Notes: generated by a model not told the origin, from the sequence alone. Shown: positions 18,413 to 28,409, numbered from the stretch's first letter. The stretch: DNA of 64,000 nt from Ammoniphilus sp. CFH 90114 (GCF_004123195.1 NZ_SDLI01000009.1:1-64000), one strand, 5' to 3'. Translations and numbers: made by a program.

Positions 18413-18446
18413 AAACAGGCTGACTCTATTACGAGTCAGCCTGTTT
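18413..18446. terminator. Terminator between ysdB and leuB
   Basis: A 13-bp perfect stem (AACAGGCTGACTC and complement) with a 6-nt loop is followed on the plus strand by TTTTG. It can also serve the convergent ilv-leu transcript. Confidence 0.8.
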
Positions 18447-18462
18447 TGAATAAGATGAGTTA

Positions 18463-19542
18463 TTATTGCTTAATAACTTCAATAATAGCATTAGTCATCT
18501 CTTGCGTTCCAATCGCTGTTTCCTTCTCTTCAGCAATATCCCCTGTTCTCAAACCGTTATTCAAAACAGTCTCTACAGCATCTTCAATTCTCTTCGCAGC
18601 GGCATCTAAGCCTAGAGAATAGCGAAGCATGAGGGCAGTAGATAGGATGGTAGCAATTGGGTTGGCGATTCCTTTTCCTGCGATATCAGGGGCTGAACCA
18701 TGAACCGGTTCATACAACCCTAGACGGCCATCACTTAAGCTAGCTGACGCTAACATTCCAATAGAGCCCGTAAGCATGGCAGCCTCATCGCTTAGGATAT
18801 CTCCAAACATATTTTCTGTAACGATGACATCAAATTGTTTAGGAGCGCGAACTAGTTGCATGGCACATGCATCTACTAGCATATGGCTAAGCTCTACATC
18901 TGGATAATCTACAGCAACACGCTCAACGACACTTCTCCATAAACGGGAACTCTCCAAAACATTGGCCTTATCAACGGATACAAGTCGATTGCTGCGCTTA
19001 CGTGCAATCTCAAAAGCTGTTCTTGCAATACGTTCCACTTCATCTTCATTGTAGATAAGGGTATCAACAGCTACATCGCGACCGTTCTCGTCTTGGTATC
19101 TCTTTTTCTCTCCGAAATAGATACCCCCCGTTAGTTCGCGAACAACCATTAAATCTACCCCTGCTACGACTTCCTCTTTCAATGAAGAAGCCTTAGCCAT
19201 ACATTCAAACATCATAGCAGGACGTAAATTAGCGTAGAGTCCTAGCGCTTTACGGATGCCGAGTAATCCGGTCTCTGGGCGAAGATGTCCAGGATTATTA
19301 TCCCATTTAGGTCCGCCAACGGCTCCGAGTAAAACCGCATCAGCATTCTTGGAAATGTCAAGGGTAGCTTGAGGAAGAGGCGTACCGTCCTCATCAATTG
19401 CACATCCTCCAAGACGACCGTACTCATAATTAAATGTAACCTGTTCTTGTTCAGCAATAACATCTAAGACCTTAATCGCTTGCTCGATAACCTCTGGTCC
19501 AATTCCGTCTCCCGGTAGGACAGCAATTTTAAATTCTCTCAT
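18463..19542 (-). CDS. leuB: 3-isopropylmalate dehydrogenase
   Basis: Encodes 359 residues of the isocitrate/isopropylmalate dehydrogenase family, which oxidises and decarboxylates 3-isopropylmalate with NAD in leucine synthesis. Visible marks are [10 protein letters not shown], the [11 protein letters not shown] substrate loop, metal-site aspartates in [11 protein letters not shown] and [19 protein letters not shown]. The start is ATG at 19540-19542 or the GTG directly before it; no strong ribosome site distinguishes them. It is the last gene of ilvBHC-leuAB; the leuCD pair that follows in B. subtilis is not here. Confidence 0.96.
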   Translation of the reverse strand: MREFKIAVLPGDGIGPEVIEQAIKVLDVIAEQEQVTFNYEYGRLGGCAIDEDGTPLPQATLDISKNADAVLLGAVGGPKWDNNPGHLRPETGLLGIRKALGLYANLRPAMMFECMAKASSLKEEVVAGVDLMVVRELTGGIYFGEKKRYQDENGRDVAVDTLIYNEDEVERIARTAFEIARKRSNRLVSVDKANVLESSRLWRSVVERVAVDYPDVELSHMLVDACAMQLVRAPKQFDVIVTENMFGDILSDEAAMLTGSIGMLASASLSDGRLGLYEPVHGSAPDIAGKGIANPIATILSTALMLRYSLGLDAAAKRIEDAVETVLNNGLRTGDIAEEKETAIGTQEMTNAIIEVIKQ

Positions 19543-19567
19543 CACTCTTTTCCAGCCTCTCTTATAC

Positions 19568-21127
19568 CTAGCTTAATGTAGTGCTTACCGGCTCTACGTC
19601 AGAGATCGCAGCGGCATCCCCACGCTTGGCAATAATCTTATTAATGGCACGGATATAAGCCTTCGCACTTGCTTCTAACACGTCTGTGCTGACTCCACGT
19701 CCTTGAACTGTAACCCCGTTCTGACTTAGTCTGACGTAGACTTCCCCGAGAGCGTCCTTACCGTGCGTAACCGAAACAATTTTATAATCATCTAATGTTA
19801 CTTCTTCCCCAGTTACACGATCGATGGCTTTGTAAATTGAATCAACGGAACCATTACCTACGGAAGCCTCTTCTTTCAATTCACCGTCTGCAAGTCTCAC
19901 TCGTACACTTGCTGTTGGTACAGATAGATTCCCATAAGAAAGCTGCAAAGACTCAAGTACATACGTTTCAGGAATTTCAACGATTTTGGAATCTAATAAC
20001 GCCACGATATCCTCGTCGGATACTTCCTTCTTCTTATCACATAAATCCTTGAACTTCTTGAATGCTTCATCCAACTGTGCTTGATCAAGGCTATAGCCAA
20101 GCTCAGATAGTTTATCTTTAAAAGCATGGCGACCCGAGTGTTTACCCATAACCAATTTATTGGACTTAATTCCAACCGTTTCTGGACGGATAATTTCATA
20201 GGTCGTAATCTCTTTTAAGACTCCGTCTTGGTGGATGCCTGATTCGTGTGCAAAAGCATTAGCTCCCACAATAGCCTTATTAGCAGGAACAATCATCCCT
20301 GTCAGGCGGCTTACGAGCTTACTCGTACGGGCGATCTCGACTAAACGAAGGTCAGTCGTCGCTTGGTAAAAGTCCTTCCGCGTTTCAAGTGCCAAAGCAA
20401 CTTCTTCTATCGCAGCATTCCCTGCCCGCTCACCGATTCCGTTAATCGTCCCTTCAACTTGGGTAGCCCCGGCTTCAATAGCAGCCATGCTATTGGCAAC
20501 AGCCATACCTAAATCATCGTGACAATGGCAGCTTAGTTTCACATCTTCAATGCCCTGTACGTTCGCTCTTAGCTGTCTGAAAATATTGCCATACCCTTCT
20601 GGAGTCATGTAGCCTACTGTATCAGGAATATTGATGATATTCGCACCAGCTTTAATAGCAGCTTCAACAACTTCACATAAGTAATCAATTTCTGTCCGTG
20701 CAGCATCTTCTGCTGAGAACTCAATCTGCGAGAAGTACTTCTTGCCGTATTGAATGGCTGCTACAGCCTGTTCAATCACTTGTTCTTTGCTCAAGCGGAG
20801 CTTATGTTGCCTATGGATGGGAGACGTAGCTAAGAAAACGTGCAGACAAGCACTCTCAGCTTCTCGTAAAGCTTCCCAAGCTTTATCAATATCGCTCTGA
20901 ACGGAGCGAGAAAGACTGACCACGGTTGAATTCTTAATTCTTCTCGCGATTTCTTGTACAGACTTTAAATCACCGGGGGAAGCAGCAGCAAATCCTGCTT
21001 CCATCCTTGTGACACCTAGTCTTTCTAGTTGCAGAGCAATTTCGATCTTCTCGTCCGTACTTAAATTTACGCCCGGAGATTGCTCTCCGTCACGTAAGGT
21101 TGTATCAAAGATCTCAATTTTTCGCAT
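19568..21127 (-). CDS. leuA: 2-isopropylmalate synthase
   Basis: Encodes 519 residues. A TIM-barrel catalytic domain opens with [15 protein letters not shown] and contains the metal-binding [13 protein letters not shown]. The C-terminal dimer domain (about 390-505) is the leucine-feedback regulatory part. It condenses acetyl-CoA and 2-ketoisovalerate, the committed step of leucine synthesis. GGAGGGGG precedes the ATG. It sits 28 nt after ilvC in the operon. Confidence 0.97.
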   Translation of the reverse strand: MRKIEIFDTTLRDGEQSPGVNLSTDEKIEIALQLERLGVTRMEAGFAAASPGDLKSVQEIARRIKNSTVVSLSRSVQSDIDKAWEALREAESACLHVFLATSPIHRQHKLRLSKEQVIEQAVAAIQYGKKYFSQIEFSAEDAARTEIDYLCEVVEAAIKAGANIINIPDTVGYMTPEGYGNIFRQLRANVQGIEDVKLSCHCHDDLGMAVANSMAAIEAGATQVEGTINGIGERAGNAAIEEVALALETRKDFYQATTDLRLVEIARTSKLVSRLTGMIVPANKAIVGANAFAHESGIHQDGVLKEITTYEIIRPETVGIKSNKLVMGKHSGRHAFKDKLSELGYSLDQAQLDEAFKKFKDLCDKKKEVSDEDIVALLDSKIVEIPETYVLESLQLSYGNLSVPTASVRVRLADGELKEEASVGNGSVDSIYKAIDRVTGEEVTLDDYKIVSVTHGKDALGEVYVRLSQNGVTVQGRGVSTDVLEASAKAYIRAINKIIAKRGDAAAISDVEPVSTTLS

Positions 21128-21155
21128 ATTGCTACCCCCTCCACGGTTAATTTTA

Positions 21156-22145
21156 TTACTTCTTGATCCAAGCCATCATTTCTCTTAATTGCTTACCTAC
21201 TTGCTCTAATTGATGTTCCCCTTCAATGCGACGACGAGCAGTGAAAGCTGCACGATTAGATTGGTTTTCTAAGATCCAGTTGCGAGCAAACGTACCATCT
21301 TGAATCTCTGCAAGTACTTTCTTCATTTCAGCTTTTGTATTCTCGTTTACGATTCTTTTACCTGTGCTGTAATCTCCGAACTCTGCAGTATCACTGATGG
21401 AATATCTCATATACTCCAATCCGCCTTCATACATTAAGTCAACGATTAACTTTAATTCATGCAGACACTCGAAATAAGCAATCTCTGGCTTATAGCCGGC
21501 TTCAACCAATGTTTCGAAACCAGCCTTCACCAATTCAGCTGTTCCTCCGCAAAGTACAGCTTGCTCTCCGAAAAGATCGGTTTCTGTTTCCTCACGGAAA
21601 GTCGTTTCGATAACCCCTGCACGTGTTGCACCTACTCCGCTCGCATAAGCCAATCCGATTTCTTTAGCTTGACCAGATGCGTTTTGTTCGATTGCGATTA
21701 ATCCAGGTACTCCGAATCCTTCCACATAAACGCGGCGTACAAGGTGACCAGGTCCCTTTGGCGCTACCATAACTACGTCTACATCTGCAGGAGGCTTGAT
21801 CTGCCCGAAGTGGATGTTGAATCCGTGAGAGAAGAATAGAGCTGCACCCTTCTTTAAGTTTGGTTCGATGTCTTCTTTGTAGACTTTAGCTTGTGTTTCA
21901 TCTGGAAGAAGGATTTGAACTAGGTCAGCTTGAGCTACAGCTTCAGCTACTGGATATACTTGAAATCCGTCTTGTTCAGCTTGATTCCAAGAACGTCCTG
22001 GACGAAGTCCGATGATAACCTTAAATCCGCTATCTCTTAAGTTTTGAGCTTGAGAATGACCTTGACTTCCGTATCCGATTACAGCGATTGTTTTTCCTTC
22101 CAATACCTGACGATTTACATCCTTTTCGTAGTACATAGTTACCAT
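21156..22145 (-). CDS. ilvC: Ketol-acid reductoisomerase (class I)
   Basis: Encodes 329 residues. The Rossmann motif [17 protein letters not shown] and the loop LRPGRSW (Arg/Ser suggest NADPH preference) are in the N-terminal domain. The knotted C-terminal domain carries the metal-binding [12 protein letters not shown] and [12 protein letters not shown]. It isomerises and reduces acetolactate or acetohydroxybutyrate in branched-chain synthesis. AGGAGG lies 8 nt before the ATG that gives MVTMYYEKD. Confidence 0.97.
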   Translation of the reverse strand: MVTMYYEKDVNRQVLEGKTIAVIGYGSQGHSQAQNLRDSGFKVIIGLRPGRSWNQAEQDGFQVYPVAEAVAQADLVQILLPDETQAKVYKEDIEPNLKKGAALFFSHGFNIHFGQIKPPADVDVVMVAPKGPGHLVRRVYVEGFGVPGLIAIEQNASGQAKEIGLAYASGVGATRAGVIETTFREETETDLFGEQAVLCGGTAELVKAGFETLVEAGYKPEIAYFECLHELKLIVDLMYEGGLEYMRYSISDTAEFGDYSTGKRIVNENTKAEMKKVLAEIQDGTFARNWILENQSNRAAFTARRRIEGEHQLEQVGKQLREMMAWIKK

Positions 22146-22217
22146 GATTTATTCCTCCTAGGAAATTTTATTGTTAGATTTTCTTTCGCATTGATGGATA
22201 AATTGCATTCCAGTTTT

Positions 22218-22712
22218 TTATACTTTCACTGCGGCCATACTTCTAGCCATCGCTGTAAGACCTGTACGAGTCAACTCTCGTATCCCATAAGGGCGAAGCA
22301 GTTCTGTTAGAGCATCAATCTTATCAGAGTCCCCTGTTGCTTGAACAATAACGGACTGTGGTCCAACATCAACAATGGCAGCACGGAATGGTTCTACAAT
22401 CCCGGAGATCTCCATTCGAGTTGTAGGTCCTGCATCCACCTTGATGAGAACAATTTCACGAGCAACCATAGAACCAGTGCTAAGATGTTGAACTTTAATA
22501 ACGTCTATGAGCTTATGAAGCTGTTTCATGACTTGCTCAAGTGTCTTCTCATCACCCGTGGTAACGATGACCATGCGGGAGAGCCCTTTTTCTTCCGAGT
22601 TCCCTACAGTGATGCTGTCAATATTGAAGCCACGACGTCCAAATAAATTCGCTACCCGGGCTAAGACCCCTGGCTGATCATTTACCAATACGGATATGGT
22701 ATGTTTTTGCAT
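22218..22712 (-). CDS. ilvH: Acetolactate synthase small (regulatory) subunit
   Basis: Encodes 164 residues: an N-terminal ACT domain (HTISVLVNDQPGVLARVANLF) that binds valine, and a C-terminal ALS_ss_C domain. It activates IlvB and confers feedback inhibition. The ATG follows directly on the TAG of ilvB, with the GAGGAG at the ilvB end as ribosome site, so the two subunits are translationally coupled. Confidence 0.96.
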   Translation of the reverse strand: MQKHTISVLVNDQPGVLARVANLFGRRGFNIDSITVGNSEEKGLSRMVIVTTGDEKTLEQVMKQLHKLIDVIKVQHLSTGSMVAREIVLIKVDAGPTTRMEISGIVEPFRAAIVDVGPQSVIVQATGDSDKIDALTELLRPYGIRELTRTGLTAMARSMAAVKV

Positions 22713-24449
22713 CTACTCCTCATCTCCCATTGTCATCTGATCCAATGTACAACCGGACGCAACCATCGGATAGACGTTTTCCTCCGGCTCTACGACAAAT
22801 TCAACCACAACTGGTCCATTATGTTCTAATGCTTCTTGCCATACTTGGCGAGCTTCGCTCTCGGACTGGGCGCGAAGGCCTTTCACCCCGTAGGCTTCGG
22901 CTAATTTAACAAAGTCAGGGCTGTGAGATAAGTCAATATGGCTATAACGGTTATCATAGAAGATCTCTTGCCACTGTCTCACCATCCCCAGACACTTGTT
23001 ATTGATGATGACGATTTTCACTGGAACATTGTGCTGAGAAACTACCGCTAACTCTTGTGAATTCATCTGGAATCCACCATCACCGTTAATGGATACGACT
23101 GTGCGATCCGGATGAGCAAATTGTGCACCGATCGCTGAAGGGAATCCAAAGCCCATCGTCCCTAACCCGCCGGATGAAATGAGAGAGCGAGGATGCTTAA
23201 ACTTGTAATACTGTGCAGCCCACATCTGATGCTGGCCAACATCCGTAGTTACTATAGCTTCTCCAGCTGTTGTTTCATAGATCATCTCAATCACCGCTTG
23301 AGGCTTGAGGTTTCCATTCTTCTTGTAGGAGAATGGATGCTTCTCCTTCCACTCATTCAACTGGATTAACCAGTCTGATGTGTCCGCTTGAGCTGCCTTA
23401 GGCAATGCTGCTTCTAACACTAGTTTCACATCTCCAACCAACGGAATCATGGTTTCGACATTTTTTCCAATTTCAGCTGGATCGACGTCAATATGAATAA
23501 TCTTAGCATTAGGTGCGAATTCCTTTGTTCTCCCCATCGTAATACGATCATCAAAACGATTACCGATCCCAATAAGAAGATCGCAATTGAGTATCGCCTG
23601 GTTGGATACAAAGTTTCCGTGCATCCCCGGCCACCCTAAAGCGAGTGGATGAGTTCCCGGAAAGCTCCCTAGTCCCATCAATGTGCAGATAACAGGAATT
23701 TGTGTCTTCTCGGCGAAGGCAATGAGCTCCTTTTCAGCACTAGCTGAGATGACCCCCCCACCAGCCATGATCACAGGCTTCTTCGCTTCGGAAATCGCCT
23801 TAATCAAGCGATCAACCTGCATCTTGTTTGGTTTAACCGCTGGATTATAGCCTCTTAAGTTTACTGTCTCCGGATAGAAGAACGGAGCAGTTGCATTGTT
23901 GACATCCTTAGGAATATCAATCAGCACTGGACCCGGACGACCCGTCGTAGCAATATGGAAAGCTTCCTTAATGATGCGAGGAAGTTCCAATACATCACGA
24001 ACGAAGAAGTTGTGTTTCGTAATAGGCAACGTAATCCCTGTGATATCTGCTTCTTGGAAGGCGTCCGTTCCGATGAGTGACTGTGCAACGTTACCCGTAA
24101 TGATAACCATGGGGATAGAATCCATATAAGCTGTTGCAATTCCAGTTACTAAATTGGTAGCCCCTGGACCAGATGTAGCAATAACGACCCCAGGCTTACC
24201 AGTGGATCTTGCAAAACCGTCAGCCGCGTGAATTGCTCCTTGTTCATGTCTAGTTAAAATGTGCTTAAGATGGCTGCTGTAAAGAGAATCGTAAATAGGC
24301 AGTACTGCTCCTCCTGGATAGCCGAATACATACTCAACGTTTTCCAGCAGCAAACATCTTAACAAAGCATCGGATCCTGTAATGACTTCCCCTTGTTCAA
24401 TCGGGGGAATTTCAGGTCTGCCTACAACCATAGCCACATCTCTGCTCAT
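22713..24449 (-). CDS. ilvB: Acetolactate synthase large (catalytic) subunit
   Basis: Encodes 578 residues of a ThDP-dependent enzyme. The N-terminal domain holds [16 protein letters not shown] and the catalytic Glu in [12 protein letters not shown]. The C-terminal domain holds the ThDP/Mg motif [15 protein letters not shown] followed by [12 protein letters not shown]. The FAD-linked middle domain (about 200-340) marks the anabolic type rather than AlsS. The frame continues 46 codons into the leader, but the ATG at 24447-24449 after AGGAGG is the start. It is the first gene of the ilv-leu operon. Confidence 0.97.
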   Translation of the reverse strand: MSRDVAMVVGRPEIPPIEQGEVITGSDALLRCLLLENVEYVFGYPGGAVLPIYDSLYSSHLKHILTRHEQGAIHAADGFARSTGKPGVVIATSGPGATNLVTGIATAYMDSIPMVIITGNVAQSLIGTDAFQEADITGITLPITKHNFFVRDVLELPRIIKEAFHIATTGRPGPVLIDIPKDVNNATAPFFYPETVNLRGYNPAVKPNKMQVDRLIKAISEAKKPVIMAGGGVISASAEKELIAFAEKTQIPVICTLMGLGSFPGTHPLALGWPGMHGNFVSNQAILNCDLLIGIGNRFDDRITMGRTKEFAPNAKIIHIDVDPAEIGKNVETMIPLVGDVKLVLEAALPKAAQADTSDWLIQLNEWKEKHPFSYKKNGNLKPQAVIEMIYETTAGEAIVTTDVGQHQMWAAQYYKFKHPRSLISSGGLGTMGFGFPSAIGAQFAHPDRTVVSINGDGGFQMNSQELAVVSQHNVPVKIVIINNKCLGMVRQWQEIFYDNRYSHIDLSHSPDFVKLAEAYGVKGLRAQSESEARQVWQEALEHNGPVVVEFVVEPEENVYPMVASGCTLDQMTMGDEE

Positions 24450-24519
24450 GTTCTCTCCTCCTGGATATAAAAGTCGTAATTTCAAATCCAAACAAGCTGA
24501 CGGGTAAAAAGTTTTAAAC

Positions 24520-24848
24520 AAAAAGAAAGCCTTTTCACCCCTGCACCGTTTGGCGCATTTCTTGGGGCGAAAAGGTTCGCGTACCACCCAAATTCACTAT
24601 CACCTCGCGGTGACAGCCTCAGTAGGTGCATTACCAACATGCACCATCGCACTTAACGCGTGCTAGACGTCTTCTCCTACTAAAATGATCGTTCAGAGAA
24701 GCGGCTCAGAGGTGAGCAGATAAAGGGATCGCTATCCGGTTTCCACCATCCCGGACTCTCTGTAAGCAAAGACTCTTAATCTATGTCCTCATCAGTGCCT
24801 GTATAAACAAATAAGTCAAAAAACTCAAAACAAAAAATTATGATGTTA
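24520..24848 (-). promoter_or_regulatory. T-box riboswitch (Leu), controls ilvBHC-leuAB
   Basis: The minus strand has the T-box core TTTGGGTGGTACGCGAA ending near 24575. A strong terminator follows, CCTTTTCGCCCC pairing with GGGGTGAAAAGG (24530-24575), then CTTTCTTTTT. In Stem I the segment TG-CTC-ACCTCTGAGC places the specifier CUC, a Leu codon, at 24714-24716, the same amino acid as known for the B. subtilis ilv-leu leader. Leucine starvation would allow readthrough. Confidence 0.92.
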
Positions 24849-24854
24849 GGAGTT

Positions 24855-24883
24855 ATTATAGTAATACGGACGTGATTCGTCAA
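24855..24883 (-). promoter_or_regulatory. Sigma-A promoter of the ilv-leu operon
   Basis: TTGACG at 24878-24883, a 17-nt spacer and TATAAT at 24855-24860 on the minus strand, with the expected start near 24848. Confidence 0.85.
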
Positions 24884-24884
24884 C

Positions 24885-24899
24885 CATTTTCAGAATTAT
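24885..24899 (-). promoter_or_regulatory. CodY-box-like site upstream of the ilv-leu promoter
   Basis: ATAATTCTGAAAATG matches 11 of 15 positions of the CodY consensus AATTTTCWGAAAATT, with one half nearly complete, and abuts the -35 box. CodY is known to repress ilv-leu in B. subtilis; binding here is inferred. Confidence 0.4.
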
Positions 24900-24932
24900 T
24901 GTTTTGCTTTTTCTTACCTTTTATACATTCAC

Positions 24933-24972
24933 AAAAAAATAGCCACGAAAATTTGAATTTCGTAGCTATTTG
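24933..24972 (-). terminator. Rho-independent terminator after sat
   Basis: On the minus strand AAATAGCTACGAAA pairs with TTTTCGTGGCTATTT around a short loop, ending in a seven-T run. It closes the cysH-sat unit just before the ilv promoter. Confidence 0.85.
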
Positions 24973-24984
24973 TCTAATTATATG

Positions 24985-26139
24985 CTATTTTCGAAGTCCG
25001 TTGATCAGCACTCGAACAACTTCGGGGCGGGAAAATTCTGGTGGGGGCATAATTCCTTCACTTAACATTTTTCGAACTTTTGTACCGGATAAAATAATAT
25101 GCTCTTGCGCACTATGCGGGCAAGTTTTATACGAGGCCATCCCCGCACATTTCCGGCAATAAAAACTATGTTCAAAGAATAACAAGTTTATTCCCAATTC
25201 CTCAGGAGAAAACTGTCGAAAGATCTCTTGAGCTTCGTAGGTTCCGTAGTAATCGCCTACTCCCGCATGATCTCTCCCTACTATAAAATGGGTACAACCA
25301 TAGTTTTTCCTTACCATAGCATGAAAAACAGCTTCACGCGGTCCTGCATAGCGCATGGCAGCGGGGAATACACCTAGGAATGTACGGTTCTTAGGGTAGT
25401 AGTTTTGCAGCATGACCTCATAGCTTTCCATCCTCACCTGTGCAGGAATGTCGTCCGGTTTTGTTTCTCCTACTAATGGGTTAAGAAATAACCCATCTAC
25501 GACTTCCATTGCTGCCTTTTGAATATATTCATGAGCACGATGAACCGGATTGCGTGTTTGAAAGCCTACAATGGTCTTCCAGCCGTTCCTCGCAAAGATT
25601 TCACGCGTCTGTACAGGAGTATAATAGTAACGCTTAAATTCGCCTCCTGACGGGCTTTCAAGAACGCTCACTGTCCCCCCCAAATAAATGCTCGGGCGTC
25701 GATATAGATTAGCTACTCCTGGGTGGGCATCCTCTGTTGTTTTATATACTTCTTTTGCTTCCGTCTGTTTATCAGCTTCATACATACTTTCTACATCCAT
25801 CAGGGCCTGGAGTTCCCCATGCTTACTCTTAAGGGCAATCCGATCTCCCAGTCGTATATGTTTTGCTTCCTCTACATCTATCGCAAGGGTAATCGGCAAA
25901 CTCCATACTGTGCCATCCTCTAAGCGCATTCGCTTGACTACACTATGATAATCTCGTTCGTTCAAAAATCCGGTTATCGGGGAAAAAGCACCAATACCGA
26001 TACATTGTATATCTGATATTGCCCACGAGTCTAAACTAACGCTAGCTAAACTCTTAGCCTTCTTTCTGTAGAATTCCCTATCTTCTTCAGGAAGTATTCG
26101 ATTCACCAAGTCTCCTCCATGAGAAGCAGTAGTAACCAT
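24985..26139 (-). CDS. sat: Sulfate adenylyltransferase (ATP sulfurylase)
   Basis: Encodes 384 residues. An N-terminal PUA-like domain with the family-typical SHGG start precedes the catalytic domain with [12 protein letters not shown] (HxxH nucleotide motif, about 195-206) and GRDHAGVG (about 288-295). The cysteines in [16 protein letters not shown] may bind zinc. It makes APS from sulfate and ATP. The ATG lies about 8 nt after AAGGGGG, overlapping the end of cysH. A later GTG also has a GGAGG, but the conserved SHGG favours the upstream ATG. Confidence 0.95.
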   Translation of the reverse strand: MVTTASHGGDLVNRILPEEDREFYRKKAKSLASVSLDSWAISDIQCIGIGAFSPITGFLNERDYHSVVKRMRLEDGTVWSLPITLAIDVEEAKHIRLGDRIALKSKHGELQALMDVESMYEADKQTEAKEVYKTTEDAHPGVANLYRRPSIYLGGTVSVLESPSGGEFKRYYYTPVQTREIFARNGWKTIVGFQTRNPVHRAHEYIQKAAMEVVDGLFLNPLVGETKPDDIPAQVRMESYEVMLQNYYPKNRTFLGVFPAAMRYAGPREAVFHAMVRKNYGCTHFIVGRDHAGVGDYYGTYEAQEIFRQFSPEELGINLLFFEHSFYCRKCAGMASYKTCPHSAQEHIILSGTKVRKMLSEGIMPPPEFSRPEVVRVLINGLRK

Positions 26140-26142
26140 ACT

Positions 26143-26838
26143 CTAATCCCCCTTGTGCAAGCCGCATTCGGTTTTAGAGAATCCAGTCCACCTACCTGAG
26201 CGTGGGTCCTCCCCGGGCTTAACCGGTTTCGTACAGACAGCGCAGCCAATACTAGGGTAGTTCTGGTCATGAAGTGAATTATACGGGACCTCGAAAAGAT
26301 GAATATAATTCCATACATCTTCGAGTGTCCAATAAACCAGAGGATTAATCTTAACCAATTGAAATTTCTCATCCCACTCAATCTGTTCTGAGTGCGCTCG
26401 GGTTGCAGATTGTTGACGACGTATCCCCGTGATCCATGCCCCTTCATTCTTCAGAACTCTGGTCAAAGGCTCAACTTTTCTAATCGCACAGCATTGATTA
26501 GGATCCGTTAACCACAATTCATCGCCAAACTTGTCAGCCTGTTGTTCTAAAGTCAGGGCAGGCAACATCTGAATAAAATCGATTCTGTATTTCTCCGAGA
26601 GCCGATCTCTCGTCTCGTACGTCTCATGAAAATGCTTATTTGTATCCAGATAAAAGATTCTAGGTTTCTCCACAACCTTGCACAGCATATCCACCAACGC
26701 TACGTCTTCCGCTCCAAAACTACAAGCAAGGATCATCTTCTCGCCAAACTGTTGGTAGGCCCATTTCAGCAATTTATGAGGAGATTCATCCCTCATAGCC
26801 AAATTCATTTCCTTTATCGAAAAATCAAGGGTTTCCAT
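26143..26838 (-). CDS. cysH: Adenylyl-sulfate reductase, CysH family with Fe-S cysteines
   Basis: Encodes 231 residues. The PAPS-reductase fold has the PP-loop-like SFGAEDVALVDML (about 40-52). NQCCAIRK (about 115-122) and GCAVC (about 198-202) give the Cys-Cys plus Cys-x2-Cys set that binds a 4Fe-4S cluster in APS-using enzymes. TECGLH at the C terminus holds the catalytic Cys. It reduces APS (or PAPS) to sulfite with thioredoxin. No APS kinase gene lies here, which fits direct APS use. It is the first gene of cysH-sat, behind an unusual inverted-repeat leader. Confidence 0.94.
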   Translation of the reverse strand: METLDFSIKEMNLAMRDESPHKLLKWAYQQFGEKMILACSFGAEDVALVDMLCKVVEKPRIFYLDTNKHFHETYETRDRLSEKYRIDFIQMLPALTLEQQADKFGDELWLTDPNQCCAIRKVEPLTRVLKNEGAWITGIRRQQSATRAHSEQIEWDEKFQLVKINPLVYWTLEDVWNYIHLFEVPYNSLHDQNYPSIGCAVCTKPVKPGEDPRSGRWTGFSKTECGLHKGD

Positions 26839-26860
26839 AAGACCCCTCCCCTGTTATCGT

Positions 26861-26936
26861 CTTATCCGTACCTATTCTATGCATAGGTACCGGTGGGTTG
26901 ATACCCATCACCTTGTCGATTTTTAGGGAAGATAAG
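26861..26936 (-). repeat. Nested inverted repeats in the cysH-sat upstream region
   Basis: CTTATC at one end and GATAAG at the other enclose two further inverted repeats: GGT-bulge-GGGT/ACCCACC (26892-26912) and GTACCTA/TAGGTAC (26868-26890). These would form a three-way junction as RNA on the cysH strand. The outer stem begins 3 nt after the rplT terminator T run. No -10/-35 pair lies upstream of it, so it could equally be a DNA operator. It matches no riboswitch consensus I know. Confidence 0.5.
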
Positions 26937-26939
26937 CCC

Positions 26940-26972
26940 AAAAAAGAGGAGACGAAAATTCGTCTCCTCTTC
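26940..26972 (-). terminator. Rho-independent terminator after rplT
   Basis: GAGGAGACGA pairs with TCGTCTCCTC around a 4-nt loop, followed on the minus strand by TTTTTT. It ends the infC-rpmI-rplT operon. Confidence 0.9.
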
Positions 26973-26984
26973 TTAATTCAACAT

Positions 26985-27344
26985 TTAAGCATTTACTTTT
27001 TGCTTAGCAACAGTTGCAAGTTCAGCAAAAGCAGCCTTATCGTTTACAGCAAGATCAGCAAGCATCTTACGGTTAACATCAACACCCGCTTCTTTCAATC
27101 CGTGCATCATCTTGCTATAAGACAATCCGTTGATGCGAGCAGCAGCGTTAATACGAGTGATCCACAATTTGCGGAAATCACGCTTGCGCTGACGACGGTC
27201 ACGGTATGCATATAGCAAAGACTTCATGACTTGAGCTTTTGCAGTTTTAAATAAACGGTGTTTAGAACCGAAGTATCCTTTAGCTAATTTAAGGACCTTT
27301 TTGCGGCGTTTACGAGTAACGGTACCACCTTTAACTCTTGGCAT
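26985..27344 (-). CDS. rplT: 50S ribosomal protein L20
   Basis: Encodes 119 residues, basic, starting [24 protein letters not shown] and containing the [14 protein letters not shown] segment of L20. It is an early large-subunit assembly protein and the known autoregulator of this operon in B. subtilis. GGAGG precedes the ATG. It is the last gene of infC-rpmI-rplT. Confidence 0.98.
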   Translation of the reverse strand: MPRVKGGTVTRKRRKKVLKLAKGYFGSKHRLFKTAKAQVMKSLLYAYRDRRQRKRDFRKLWITRINAAARINGLSYSKMMHGLKEAGVDVNRKMLADLAVNDKAAFAELATVAKQKVNA

Positions 27345-27395
27345 AACATTTCCCTCCTAGAATCTATACATGAAAAAGGATCGATCAATGGTTAA

Positions 27396-27593
27396 TTAAA
27401 GATAAGTTAACATTTGTTCAATGCGTTTTTGGTCGCCCTTGCTTACCAATGCGCCCTTGCGAAGCTTACGCTTGCGCTTAGAAGTCTTGCTCTCTAACAA
27501 GTGGCTAGTGTAAGCATGATGACGACGAAGTTTACCAGATCCGGTCTTCTTAAAGCGTTTTTGAGCTCCCTTATGGGTTTTCATCTTTGGCAT
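27396..27593 (-). CDS. rpmI: 50S ribosomal protein L35
   Basis: Encodes 65 very basic residues starting [20 protein letters not shown], the L35 signature. It lies between infC and rplT as in nearly all bacteria, with GGGAGG before the ATG. Confidence 0.98.
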   Translation of the reverse strand: MPKMKTHKGAQKRFKKTGSGKLRRHHAYTSHLLESKTSKRKRKLRKGALVSKGDQKRIEQMLTYL

Positions 27594-27622
27594 TTGAAAT
27601 ATCCTCCCGTCTACAGATGAAC

Positions 27623-28138
27623 CTATTTATCGGCCTTTGGTGCTAGAATCATAAGCATGCTGCGTCCTTCCATCTTAGGTGAACGCTCCACGATACAGAG
27701 TTCCTTCACCTGCTCGGCCAGCTTTTCCAAAACGTTCTTGCCTATTTCAGAATGAGTAATCGCGCGTCCACGAAAACGGATGCTTAGCTTCACTTTATCA
27801 CCTTGTTCCAAGAACTTCTGAACATGGCGCAATTTAGTTTGAAAGTCATGTTCTTCAATTGTTGGCGACAAGCGGACTTCTTTGATGCTGATCACCTTTT
27901 GGTTTTTACGTGCTTCCTTATCTTTCTTGCTCTGCTCATATCTGAATTTTCCGTAGTCCATAACGCGACATACAGGCGGTTTTGCCGTCGGCGCCACTGC
28001 AACCAAATCAAGATTAGCCTCTTGAGCCATTTGCAAAGCTTCTCTTAAAGGAATAATACCAACTTGTTCACCATTAGCACCAACAACCCGAACTTCCCTT
28101 GCGCGAATCGCCTCATTGATTAAATGTTCCTTACTAAT
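27623..28138 (-). CDS. infC: Translation initiation factor IF-3, AUU start
   Basis: Encodes 171 residues, close to the B. subtilis length. The N domain begins [20 protein letters not shown] and the C domain includes [15 protein letters not shown]. No ATG, GTG or TTG gives the N domain; the frame must begin at ATT (28136-28138), which follows GGAGG at about 9 nt. AUU initiation is the conserved infC feature by which IF-3 limits its own translation. The first ATG lies 34 codons later, inside the N domain. Transcription is further set by the L20-type leader upstream. Confidence 0.95.
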   Translation of the reverse strand: MSKEHLINEAIRAREVRVVGANGEQVGIIPLREALQMAQEANLDLVAVAPTAKPPVCRVMDYGKFRYEQSKKDKEARKNQKVISIKEVRLSPTIEEHDFQTKLRHVQKFLEQGDKVKLSIRFRGRAITHSEIGKNVLEKLAEQVKELCIVERSPKMEGRSMLMILAPKADK

Positions 28139-28370
28139 TGCCTGCCACCTCCACAGTTTTTTTGCAAGATGTGTGAATCTTGCTATTCCTCATTACATAA
28201 GAATCAAGCCAACGGAAACAAAGCAAAAATGCAGACACCATAGGCGTCCGCATTAATAGTCCTCGTAAGTAAGAACTCATTTCATTGACCTGTCAACAAC
28301 CTGTAGAGGCGTCGAATCAGGTGAGAAGCGGACGCTTCTGCTTTGATTACCCGTTATTCAAGCTTAACAA
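28139..28370 (-). promoter_or_regulatory. L20-type leader of infC-rpmI-rplT
   Basis: About 230 nt of untranslated leader precede infC and contain a GC-rich stem region (GAAGCGTCCGCTTC) and an attenuator. In Firmicutes such leaders bind L20, which promotes premature termination. Recognition rests on position, length and the attenuator rather than on a full structural match. Confidence 0.65.
28224..28253 (-). terminator. Attenuator in the infC leader
   Basis: On the minus strand ATGCGGACGCC pairs with GGTGTCTGCAT (two G-U pairs, 3-nt loop) and is followed by TTTTTG. It lies about 90 nt before the infC start, so it can stop transcripts inside the leader. Confidence 0.8.
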
Positions 28371-28376
28371 TTTCTA

Positions 28377-28404
28377 ATTATAGCAAAGTAAAAAGAAAAG
28401 TCAA
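28377..28404 (-). promoter_or_regulatory. Sigma-A promoter of infC-rpmI-rplT
   Basis: TTGACT at 28399-28404, a 16-nt spacer and TATAAT at 28377-28382 on the minus strand, with the expected start near 28370. It sits just after the ytxC stop. Confidence 0.8.
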
Positions 28405-28409
28405 CACCT

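Noticed and set aside
26839-26940. SAM-I (S-box) riboswitch before cysH
   Set aside because: The conserved AGAG, GGAGGGA, TGGCCC and GGCAAC elements are absent.
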